A DNA stretch of 64,000 nt from an uncultured Burkholderiales bacterium (GTDB taxonomy: Bacteria > Pseudomonadota > Gammaproteobacteria > Burkholderiales > Burkholderiaceae_C): the NCBI GenBank assembly GCA_903932865.1, contig CAIZHQ010000026.1:248001-312000 (forward strand). The letters run 5' to 3'. This document shows, piece after piece, positions 36,774 to 43,648 of this stretch (position 1 is its first letter; each line of letters opens with the position of its first letter). The position numbers and the translations under genes are program-made. Below the pieces are notes generated by a model. It was not told where the DNA came from. It saw only the letters and a list, made by a program, of their open reading frames with translations, and did not search any database.

Positions 36774-37330
36774 GTTTTGGCCCCCCATTTGGCCATCAGA
36801 GTTTTCAGGCCCCGGTGGATGTTGACTTTGACAGAGGCTTCGCTTTGCCCGGTGCGCTCCGCGGTCTCTGTGATCGACAAACCCATCAGCCGCGTGTGCT
36901 CGATCGCCTCGCGTTGACGCAGCGGCAAGTCTGCCAACACAACCTCCAGGTCCTTGTGCGCATCGCTGGCTTCTTCTTCGCTGTCCACCGCCAGGGTCTC
37001 GGACCAGTCGTCGATGTCATCGTGCAGCCCCTCGCGGCGGCCATGGGCGCGCAGATGGTCCACCCATTTGTAGCGCGCAATCGCGTACATCCAGGCCGTC
37101 AAGGGCTGGTCACTTTGGTAGGTGTGGCGCTTTTGGTGGATCGCCATCAGGGTTTCTTGCACAAGGTCCTCGACATCGCTGAGTTGGGATTGCATCCGTT
37201 TTTGCAAAAAGCGCCTTACATGACCGCTCATGAGGCTCAGAGCACGTTGGTAACTGGCGTGATCGCCTTGCAAGGACTGCATCCATGCGGCGTGTAGTTC
37301 GGCTTCTTGGGTTTGCAGGCTTTCGCTCAA
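36770..37330 (-). CDS. ECF RNA polymerase sigma factor (SigF/RpoQ-like)
   Basis: 186 residues from a TTG at 37330; an ATG at 37282 would give a protein 16 residues shorter. Sigma-2 is seen in VEDLVQETLMAIHQKRHTY and LTAWMYAIARYKWVDHLR; sigma-4 in LPLRQREAIEHTRLMGLSITE and TGQSEASVKVNIHRGLKTL. It lies in front of an NrsF anti-sigma factor and divergent from the precursor-MNIO operon, the arrangement of sigF-nrsF and rpoQ-gig loci. A possible self-regulated promoter ends right at the TTG. Confidence 0.92.
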   Translation of the reverse strand: MSESLQTQEAELHAAWMQSLQGDHASYQRALSLMSGHVRRFLQKRMQSQLSDVEDLVQETLMAIHQKRHTYQSDQPLTAWMYAIARYKWVDHLRAHGRREGLHDDIDDWSETLAVDSEEEASDAHKDLEVVLADLPLRQREAIEHTRLMGLSITETAERTGQSEASVKVNIHRGLKTLMAKWGAKT

Positions 37331-37335
37331 GTCAG

Positions 37336-37361
37336 TTCGTCCAAAGGGGTGAAAAAGTTAC
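37336..37361 (-). promoter_or_regulatory. Candidate ECF promoter of the sigma factor gene
   Basis: Read on the minus strand: GTAAC, 17 bases, CGAA. This fits the SigF-type GTAACC-N16-CGAA element remembered from Caulobacter. Transcription would begin at or just beside the TTG, making the message almost leaderless unless the ATG at 37282 is used. Confidence 0.5.
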
Positions 37362-37395
37362 AGATACAAAGAGATACAAATGGCGCTTATTTTTT

Positions 37396-37421
37396 GAAAC
37401 TTTCCTATGCTTCGGAGCGGA
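37396..37421 (+). promoter_or_regulatory. Candidate ECF promoter of the RiPP operon
   Basis: GAAAC, 17 bases, CGGA, the same spacing as the opposing site. It leaves a leader of about 80 bases before the precursor ATG. Between the two sites are two copies of AGATACAAA (37362-37370, 37372-37380) on a 10-base period. Confidence 0.45.
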
Positions 37422-37506
37422 TTACACCATGACAGCGATTGACAAGTGCCACCAGGCACAGACGAAAGCGGTCCATTACCCACCTTCCAACTTTCAGGAG
37501 CATTTC

Positions 37507-37833
37507 ATGAACAAGCAACACCTCATCACCATCGCTTTGGGCTCAGCCTTTGCCGCAGCCACCTTGATGCCTGCACACGCTGCAGGCAACCCCTTTGCCG
37601 CCAAGACCCTGGACGCTGGTTACCAAGTGGCCCAGGCCGACATGAAGATGGACAGCAAAGCCAAAGACGGCAAGTGCGGCGAAGGCAAGTGCGGCGCTGA
37701 CAAAAAGATGGACAGCAAAGCCAAAGACGGCAAGTGCGGCGAAGGCAAGTGCGGCGCTGACAAAAAGATGGGCAGCAAAGCCAAAGACGGCAAGTGCGGC
37801 GAAGGCAAATGCGGCGCCGACAAGAAGAAGTAA
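37507..37833 (+). CDS. bufA: Bufferin/oxazolin-like RiPP precursor with three EGKCG repeats
   Basis: 108 residues. A Sec signal peptide (ITIALGSAFAAATLMPAHA, cleavage after residue 25) precedes a spacer and three 20-residue repeats (47-66, 67-86, 87-106), each with DGKCGEGKCGADK, then two Lys. The six cysteines are C57, C62, C77, C82, C97 and C102. EGKCG pentapeptides are the sites that MNIO enzymes convert to copper-binding thiooxazole or oxazolone-thioamide groups in Haemophilus HvfA and in bufferins. The product would be exported to the periplasm to chelate copper or similar soft metals. The start ATG follows CAGGAG by six bases. Confidence 0.88.
   Translation: MNKQHLITIALGSAFAAATLMPAHAAGNPFAAKTLDAGYQVAQADMKMDSKAKDGKCGEGKCGADKKMDSKAKDGKCGEGKCGADKKMGSKAKDGKCGEGKCGADKKK
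37645..37824 (+). repeat. Three tandem 60-bp repeats inside the precursor gene
   Basis: Units at 37645-37704, 37705-37764 and 37765-37824 are in frame and almost identical at the DNA level; the third differs by a few bases (GGC for GAC, AAA for AAG, GCC for GCT). Near identity at synonymous sites points to recent duplication or gene conversion. Confidence 0.95.
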
Positions 37834-37949
37834 ATCGGCCACGCCGTGACAGGGAGGTCATGGCCTTGGCGAGCACACGCCGCGTGTGCGCGCAGGGGCA
37901 TGACGCTCTCGCTGCCCTTCCCATTTGAACCCCTTCTGAGCGCTTCACC

Positions 37950-38852
37950 ATGGCCTTGTCTTTGCACTCCACCGATTCGCCCGCCCCTTGGGCTGGTTTG
38001 GGTTTTCGCCGCGAATTGATCGGGGCCTTGCAGCAGTCGGTGCCGCGGACCCTGGGCTTTTTTGAAGTCGCCCCAGAAAACTGGGCCGGCATGGGCGGGC
38101 GCGCCGGACGTGACTTGCGCAGCTTCACCGAACGCTACCCCTTTGTTTGCCATGGCCTGTCCCTGTCTTTGGGCGGGCCCGGGCCACTGGACGAGACCTT
38201 GCTGCGCCGCACGCGCGACTTCATGCGCCAACACGGCATCAGCTTGTTCACCGAACACCTGTCTTGGTGCGCCGACAACAGCCACCTGTATGACCTGCTG
38301 CCCATCCCCCAAACCGAAGAGGCCGTGCGTTACACCGCCGAGCGCATTGCCCGTGCACAAGACATTTTGGGCATGCGCATCGGCGTGGAAAACGCCTCCA
38401 CTTACATTGCGCCACCTGGCGCCGAAATGACCGAGCCCGAGTTTGTGCGCGCTGTGGTCGAGCAGGCCGATTGCTTGCTGCACCTGGACGTGAACAACAT
38501 TTACGTCAACAGCCAGAACTTTGGCTTTGATCCCCATGCCTATTTGCAGCAACTGCCCTTGCAGCGCACCTGCTATGTGCATGTGGCCGGGCACTACGTC
38601 GAAGACGATGGCTTGCTCATCGACACTCACGGCAGCGATGTGATCGACCCGGTCTGGCAGTTGTTGCAAGCCGCGTACAAGGGCATTGGCAGCCCCGTGC
38701 TGACCTGCCTGGAGCGCGACTTCAACATCCCCGATCTGGCCACATTGGCGCAAGAAGTGGCACACATCGCACAGCTGCAACAAGCGGCCTTTGGCCCCTT
38801 GGCCTTGAATCCGAACACGGCGTCTTGCAGCGCGGCAAGGCGGGTGGCGTGA
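37950..38852 (+). CDS. bufB: DUF692 multinuclear non-heme iron oxidative enzyme (MNIO)
   Basis: 300 residues, TIM-barrel DUF692 family (MbnB/BufB/HvfB). Metal-site motifs in order: FFEVAPENW (E39 region), HGLSLSLG (H68), EHLSW (H103), GVENAS (E147), HLDVNNIYVNSQNFG (D180, N183), HVAGH (H211, H215), DTHG (D225, H227) and CLERDFNIP (E255). It uses two or three irons and O2 to rewrite cysteine residues of the precursor. The ATG lies 116 bases after the precursor stop; its stop shares one base with the next start. Substrate specificity is inferred from the EGKCG precursor. Confidence 0.92.
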   Translation: MALSLHSTDSPAPWAGLGFRRELIGALQQSVPRTLGFFEVAPENWAGMGGRAGRDLRSFTERYPFVCHGLSLSLGGPGPLDETLLRRTRDFMRQHGISLFTEHLSWCADNSHLYDLLPIPQTEEAVRYTAERIARAQDILGMRIGVENASTYIAPPGAEMTEPEFVRAVVEQADCLLHLDVNNIYVNSQNFGFDPHAYLQQLPLQRTCYVHVAGHYVEDDGLLIDTHGSDVIDPVWQLLQAAYKGIGSPVLTCLERDFNIPDLATLAQEVAHIAQLQQAAFGPLALNPNTASCSAARRVA

Positions 38853-39595
38853 TGCTCGCGTTTCAAGCTTTTCAACACCAACTGGCGGCGCACCTGCGCG
38901 ACCCGCACCACACACGCCGCCCGGCGGGTGTGCCGGCACGCCGCATGGCTGTTTACAACGAGCTGCTGTTCAACAACGTATGCGGCTTTCTCGACAGTTG
39001 TTTTCCGGTCAGCCGGCAATTGCTGGGTGAGGCGCGTTGGCGCAGGCTGTGCCGCACCTTCTTTCGTGACTGGCCATCGCACACGCCCTGGTTCCGTGAG
39101 ATTCCGCGCGAGTTCGTGCGTTACCTGCGCGAGCACGCCATTGCGCAGCCCTTGCCCTTTTGGTTGGCCGAGTTGGCCCATTACGAATGGGCTGAACTGG
39201 CGGTGGATGTGATGGACGTCACACCGCCTGCGCACGACCGGCAAGGCGACCTGATGCAAGCACGGGTGTGCCTGAACCCGGCACGGGTGGACGTGGCCAG
39301 TCCTTGGCCTGTGCACCGCATCGGCCCCGATTGGCAACCCCGCAAGTCGGCACCCGCAGCGCCCACATTTTTGGTGGTGTTTCGCGAAGCACAGATGAAC
39401 GTGCAATTTGCCGAAATCAACGCCGTCACGGCCCATGTGCTGAGCTTGCTGGACCGTGGCCTCACAGGCCAGCAAGCCATGGCCCAACTGGCCACCGACA
39501 TGGCCCATCCCGACCCGCAGGTCTTGCAAGGCTTCGGACAACAACTCCTCATCAGCCTGCGCGAGCAAGGCGTCTTACTTGGAACACTGCTGTGA
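38852..39595 (+). CDS. bufC: DUF2063 MNIO partner protein (RiPP recognition)
   Basis: 247 residues, start on the TGATG junction with the MNIO gene. The N-terminal DUF2063 domain has FQAFQHQLAAHLRDPHH, RRMAVYNELLFNNVCGFL, FPVSRQLLGEARW and FVRYLREH. DUF2063 proteins (HvfC/BufC/MbnC-like) bind the precursor leader and present it to the MNIO; the C-terminal half (LVVFREAQMNVQFAEINAVTA) is a winged-helix-like recognition domain. Overlap of GTGA with the DoxX gene shows a tightly coupled operon. Confidence 0.9.
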   Translation: MLAFQAFQHQLAAHLRDPHHTRRPAGVPARRMAVYNELLFNNVCGFLDSCFPVSRQLLGEARWRRLCRTFFRDWPSHTPWFREIPREFVRYLREHAIAQPLPFWLAELAHYEWAELAVDVMDVTPPAHDRQGDLMQARVCLNPARVDVASPWPVHRIGPDWQPRKSAPAAPTFLVVFREAQMNVQFAEINAVTAHVLSLLDRGLTGQQAMAQLATDMAHPDPQVLQGFGQQLLISLREQGVLLGTLL

Positions 39596-40104
39596 CATTT
39601 GCACGCAACACCGCCCGACAGGGCTTGAACGCCCTCGATGCCTTGGGGCTTTGGATGGGCCTGCTGAGCCTGCGCCTGATGCTGGCCTGGGAGTTTGGCG
39701 AAGCCGGGTTCGAGAAGCTGCACGGCAGCAACTGGTTTGCCGACATCCAAGACCAGTTTCCCTGGCCTTTCAGGCTGATCCCGGCCGACATCAATTGGGC
39801 CATGGCCACGGGCTTTGAGATCGTGGGTGCCATCGCCTTGGTCATCGGTTTGGGCACGCGGTTTTTTTCGGCCTCGCTCATCCTGCTCACGGTGGTGGCC
39901 ATGTTCAGCGTGCATTGGCCCGAGTCCTGGTCCACCTTCGGTGAGTTGCTCAAGGGCTATGCCCTGACCGACAAAGGCCATGGCAACTTCAAGTTGCCGG
40001 TGATCTACATCGCCATGTTGCTGCCGCTGGTGTTCATGGGGCCGGGGCGTTTCTCGCTCGATGCGGGTGTGCGCCGGGGTTTTCAGTCTTGGGTCCGAGG
40101 GTGA
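39592..40104 (+). CDS. DoxX family membrane protein of the RiPP operon
   Basis: 170 residues from a GTG overlapping the DUF2063 stop. Four membrane helices with the DoxX pattern LSLRLMLAWEFGEAGFEKLHG, then ATGFEIVGAIALVIGLGTR. A DoxX gene closes many gig/buf/hvf operons; its task is not known, perhaps redox or quinone linked. A cytosolic-facing loop contains FADIQDQFPWPF, seen in relatives of these loci. Confidence 0.87.
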   Translation: MTFARNTARQGLNALDALGLWMGLLSLRLMLAWEFGEAGFEKLHGSNWFADIQDQFPWPFRLIPADINWAMATGFEIVGAIALVIGLGTRFFSASLILLTVVAMFSVHWPESWSTFGELLKGYALTDKGHGNFKLPVIYIAMLLPLVFMGPGRFSLDAGVRRGFQSWVRG

Positions 40105-40193
40105 ACGCTTCACGCGCAGACCGCAGGGGGGGGAGACATCCCCCAAGGGGCAAGGCACGTCGCCTTGCTTTCAACAACGCAAAGGGGATTTTG

Positions 40194-41069
40194 ATGACAT
40201 TCAATCGATGGGCTTTGACCGTGTGTGCCGCCGCCATGTTGAGCGCTTGTGGCGTGGGCGATGACAACCCGAGCTTGGACATGCAGTTCACAGGTTTGGA
40301 AAATTTGGGGGCCTCGTCGGTGTACGAGGGCTGGTTGATCGTCAACGGCGCGCCCAAAAGCGCCGGCCGATTCACCGTGAATGACCAAGGTGTGATGAGC
40401 CAAAGCCGATTTGTGCTGCCCCGCGAAGATGTGGACGCTGCGACGGCCTATGTCTTGACCATCGAGCCGACAAACGACACCGATCCAGGGCCAACCAAAA
40501 CGCATTTGGTGGCGGGCAATTTTGATGCGGCACGCACCCAGGCCGCCTTGAGCGTGGCGCACCCAGCGGCTTTGGGCAACGACTTCACAAGTGCTGCCGG
40601 AAAATTTTTCCTGGCCACCCCTACCAACAACAACCCTGCCACAGATGACCAGGGCATTTGGTGGATCGATGCCAGCTCGGGAAGAATGGAAGCCGGCTTG
40701 AGCTTGCCGAAGTTGCCTGAGGGATGGGTTTATGAGGGATGGGTGGTGGTGGATGGCAAACCCATGACCACCGGGCGTTTCACCAGTGTGACAGGCGCAG
40801 ACAGTGATGGCGCAGGACCTGCTGCAGGCACGGCCGCCGCAGCGCCGCTGTTCCCAGGGCAAGATTTCATCAACCCCGCCAAAAAGCTGCCCGGTGGCAT
40901 GGCCGTGATTTCGATCGAGCCTGAGCAAGACAACAGCCCTGCGCCTTTTTTGCTCAAACCCCTTTTGACCAACCCGATCGGCAGCAGCACTGGCCCGTCC
41001 AACGGCCAGACGATGCTCAACCAGGCCAGCAAGCTCAACCCGACAGGAACAGTCACCATCGTGCGTTAA
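40194..41069 (+). CDS. Lipoprotein with duplicated RskA-C-like domain
   Basis: 291 residues. The signal VCAAAMLSAC is a lipobox (Cys 20 region), so the mature protein is probably lipid-anchored. Two copies of one domain are visible: VYEGWLIVNGAPKSAGRF with a later VLTIEPTNDTDPGPTKTHL, and VYEGWVVVDGKPMTTGRF with VISIEPEQDNSPAP. The block resembles the extracytoplasmic domain of anti-sigma-K factors, here without a membrane helix or sigma-binding part. Ninety bases after the DoxX gene and before a strong terminator; it may belong to the same transcript. Function unknown. Confidence 0.75.
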   Translation: MTFNRWALTVCAAAMLSACGVGDDNPSLDMQFTGLENLGASSVYEGWLIVNGAPKSAGRFTVNDQGVMSQSRFVLPREDVDAATAYVLTIEPTNDTDPGPTKTHLVAGNFDAARTQAALSVAHPAALGNDFTSAAGKFFLATPTNNNPATDDQGIWWIDASSGRMEAGLSLPKLPEGWVYEGWVVVDGKPMTTGRFTSVTGADSDGAGPAAGTAAAAPLFPGQDFINPAKKLPGGMAVISIEPEQDNSPAPFLLKPLLTNPIGSSTGPSNGQTMLNQASKLNPTGTVTIVR

Positions 41070-41082
41070 TGTTCCCCTCCAA

Positions 41083-41111
41083 AAAAGGCGACCCATGGGT
41101 CGCCTTTTTTG
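41083..41111 (+). terminator. Rho-independent terminator
   Basis: AAAAGGCGACCC and GGTCGCCTTTT pair around a 3-base ATG loop, followed by more T. It lies 14 bases after the lipoprotein stop and ends the RiPP-lipoprotein unit. Confidence 0.9.
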
Positions 41112-41229
41112 TGCCTGAAGGAGCTCAGTCTGTAACTTTTCAAGGGCCTGATTCGAAATGAGGGTTACCGGCGTATGGGGCCCGTCAGCCTCAGATCGCA
41201 GACCGGTGAACTCAAGATAAGGAACAACC

Positions 41230-41625
41230 ATGACCCAAACCCTCGCCCCCAAAACCCTCGCGCTTTTGACCCTGGCCCTGAGCGCTTGGCTGGCCCCGGC
41301 CCATGCGCTGGACATTGCGCCCTACAGCGCCCAAATCTTGGCACAAAAGCAACAAGCAGGCCAAGCCGTGAGCCTGCACTTTCACGCCAAGTGGTGCCCT
41401 ACTTGCTTGGTTCAGGAGCGGGCATTCAACACATTCAAGGGCGATGCGGCCGTGCCGGGCACCTTGCTGGTGGTGGACTATGACCAAGAGCGTGAACTCA
41501 AGCGTGAGATGGGTATTCGCTCGCAATCGACCTTGATCGTGTTCAAGGGCCAAGAGCAAAAGCACCGCTCGGGTGGGGTGACCGACCCGCAGGCGCTGAA
41601 GACGGCTTTGCTGTCGGCCCAGTAA
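41230..41625 (+). CDS. Periplasmic thioredoxin-fold protein (WCPTC)
   Basis: 131 residues with a signal peptide (LALLTLALSAWLAPAHA) and a thioredoxin fold; the active site is HAKWCPTCLVQE and the cis-Pro region QSTLIVFKGQE. A Thr-Pro order change in the CxxC (CPTC) differs from the CGPC of thioredoxins. With the CcdA-like gene 28 bases downstream it should pass electrons to periplasmic thiols. Confidence 0.87.
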   Translation: MTQTLAPKTLALLTLALSAWLAPAHALDIAPYSAQILAQKQQAGQAVSLHFHAKWCPTCLVQERAFNTFKGDAAVPGTLLVVDYDQERELKREMGIRSQSTLIVFKGQEQKHRSGGVTDPQALKTALLSAQ

Positions 41626-41653
41626 ATATTCCACCTGATTTGAAGAGCACCTC

Positions 41654-42382
41654 ATGGATTTGGCCATCAGTCACTTGGGTTTGAGCTTGCTGGCCGGCAG
41701 CTTGACCACTTTGTCGCCTTGCGTTTTCCCGATCTTGCCCATGGTCTTGGGTGGGACCGCGCAGGGCAATCGCCTGGCCCCTTTGGCCATGGGCTTGGGC
41801 ATGGCTTTGTCTTTTGCGGGCATTGGGGTTGCGATCGGTGCCTTGGGGCCGGTGATTGGCTTGGACAGCGACCATGTGCGCCTTTTTGGTGCTGTGCTGC
41901 TGATGGCCTTGGGCGTGATGATGTGGGTGCCTGCGCTCAATGAGCGTTTTACCCAATGGATGATGCCGCTGGCCAGTGGTGCCAACTCTGTGTCTTCTCG
42001 CTTGCAGGGCGACACGCTGTGGGGCGCGCTGCTCTTGGGTGCGGTGTTGGGGCTGGTTTGGAGCCCTTGCTCTGGCCCTTTGTTGGCCTCAGCCCTGACT
42101 TTGGTAGCCAGCGAAGGCGGTGCGCTGCGCGGGGGCATTGTGTTGGGCCTGTTTGGCATGGGCGCGGCCTTGCCCTTGGTGGCGGTGGCCTACGCTTCGC
42201 GCCGGGGCTTTCATGCGGTGCGCGACAAAGTGCTGGCGCACGGCGACAAGGTCAAGAAGGTGTTTGGTGGCATGATCTTTTTGGCTGGTCTGGCCATTGC
42301 CAGTGGCGGTGACAAGTGGTTAGAGGCGCAAATCGTGCCCTTGCTGCCAGAAGCCTGGTTGCGTGCCACCACGCTGTTTTGA
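41654..42382 (+). CDS. CcdA/DsbD-like transmembrane electron carrier
   Basis: 242 residues, six or more membrane helices. Redox cysteines are in TTLSPCVFPILP (first helix) and GLVWSPCSGPLLASAL (fourth helix), the paired positions used by CcdA and DsbD to carry electrons from cytosolic thioredoxin across the membrane. The substrate is presumably the thioredoxin-like protein encoded just upstream. It is followed by the ABC transporter genes. Confidence 0.87.
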   Translation: MDLAISHLGLSLLAGSLTTLSPCVFPILPMVLGGTAQGNRLAPLAMGLGMALSFAGIGVAIGALGPVIGLDSDHVRLFGAVLLMALGVMMWVPALNERFTQWMMPLASGANSVSSRLQGDTLWGALLLGAVLGLVWSPCSGPLLASALTLVASEGGALRGGIVLGLFGMGAALPLVAVAYASRRGFHAVRDKVLAHGDKVKKVFGGMIFLAGLAIASGGDKWLEAQIVPLLPEAWLRATTLF

Positions 42383-42435
42383 AGACCCTTGAGGTACATT
42401 TCTTTCAACTGTTTCTTGACCCTCACATCCATTTC

Positions 42436-43647
42436 ATGAACGCCACTTTGCTCAGCAACCGCCGCCAAGCCCTGACCCTGTTGGGGGCCAGCGCCTTGTC
42501 GCCTTGGACGGCCCATGCGGCCACCCCTTGGCCCGACACCCTGCGCGCCGCACGCGGCCAAACCGTGTACTTCAACGCTTGGGCGGGCAGCGAGCGCATC
42601 AACGCTTACTTGCAATGGGTGGCGGGTGAATTGCAGCGTGACTTTGGTGTGAAGCTGCAGCACGTCAAGATCAGCGACGCGGCCGATGTGGTCAAGCGTG
42701 TGCGCGCCGAAAAGCAAGCCGGGCGCAAAGACACCGAAGGCACGGTGGACCTGATCTGGATCAACGGCGAAAACTTTGCCGCCATGAAACGCGAAGGCCT
42801 GTTGTCTGCGCCCTTTGTGCAAACCTTGCCCAACTTCCAGTGGGTAGACACCGTGGGCAAGCCCACCACGCTGGTGGATTTTTCGGTGCCTACCGACGGT
42901 TTGGAGTCACCTTGGGGCATGGCGCAGCTGACTTTTTTTGCCGATGTCAAACGCCTGCCCCAACTGCCGCAAAGCATGAGCGAGCTGCTGGCGCTGGCCC
43001 GCGCTCAGCCCGGGCGCATCACCTACCCGCGCCCGCCCAACTTCCATGGCACCACCTTCGTCAAGCAGGCCTTGATCGAGCATGCGCCCGATGTAAAAGC
43101 GCTGGCCCAGCCCGTGACGACCGCCGCACTGGAAGCACAAGCCGCGCCGCTGTGGCGTTTTCTGGATACGATGCACCCGCACCTGTGGCGCGGTGGCAAG
43201 CAGTTCCCGCAAAACTCCGCCGCGCAGCGGCAGATGATGGCCGACGGCGAGCTGCTGCTGGCCCTGACCTTCAACCCCAACGAAGCGGCCAACGAAATCG
43301 CCGCCAAACGCTTGCCCACCACGGTGCAGAGCTGGCAGTTCGCCAAGGGCACCATTGGCAACACGCACTTTGTGGCCATTCCTTACAACGCGCCCAGCAA
43401 AGCCGCTGCGCAGGTGGTGGCCAATTTTTTGCTGTCGCCCGCCGCCCAGGCTCGCAAAGCCGACATCGATGTTTGGGGCGACCCCACAGTGCTCGATGTG
43501 GCGCGCCTGCCTGCGGCCGAACGTGCCCGCTTTGCATCGGCCGTGCGCCCCGGTCAGCTGACCCAAAGCGCCCCCGCGCTGCCCGAGCCCCACGCCTCGT
43601 GGGTCGATCCGCTCGAAAAAGAATGGACACGCCGTTACGGCGTGTGA
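42436..43647 (+). CDS. ABC transporter substrate-binding protein, YnjB-like
   Basis: 403 residues from the ATG at 42436. The N-terminus NRRQALTLLGASALSPWTAHA looks like a Tat-type or Sec signal (RRQAL). FNAWAGSERINAYLQWVAGEL and VDLIWINGENFAAM match YnjB, a large type II binding protein. The permease starts one base after its stop. Ligand unknown; relatives resemble thiamine and iron binders in size. Confidence 0.85.
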   Translation: MNATLLSNRRQALTLLGASALSPWTAHAATPWPDTLRAARGQTVYFNAWAGSERINAYLQWVAGELQRDFGVKLQHVKISDAADVVKRVRAEKQAGRKDTEGTVDLIWINGENFAAMKREGLLSAPFVQTLPNFQWVDTVGKPTTLVDFSVPTDGLESPWGMAQLTFFADVKRLPQLPQSMSELLALARAQPGRITYPRPPNFHGTTFVKQALIEHAPDVKALAQPVTTAALEAQAAPLWRFLDTMHPHLWRGGKQFPQNSAAQRQMMADGELLLALTFNPNEAANEIAAKRLPTTVQSWQFAKGTIGNTHFVAIPYNAPSKAAAQVVANFLLSPAAQARKADIDVWGDPTVLDVARLPAAERARFASAVRPGQLTQSAPALPEPHASWVDPLEKEWTRRYGV

Positions 43648-43648
43648 C

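Noticed and set aside
37645..37824. CRISPR-like repeat spacing
   Set aside because: The three units are contiguous, in frame and code for protein repeats; there are no unique spacers.
37620..38939. Long open frame antisense to the precursor and MNIO genes
   Set aside because: Mirrors the codon bias of the real genes, and its repeats are only the reverse of the EGKCG repeats.
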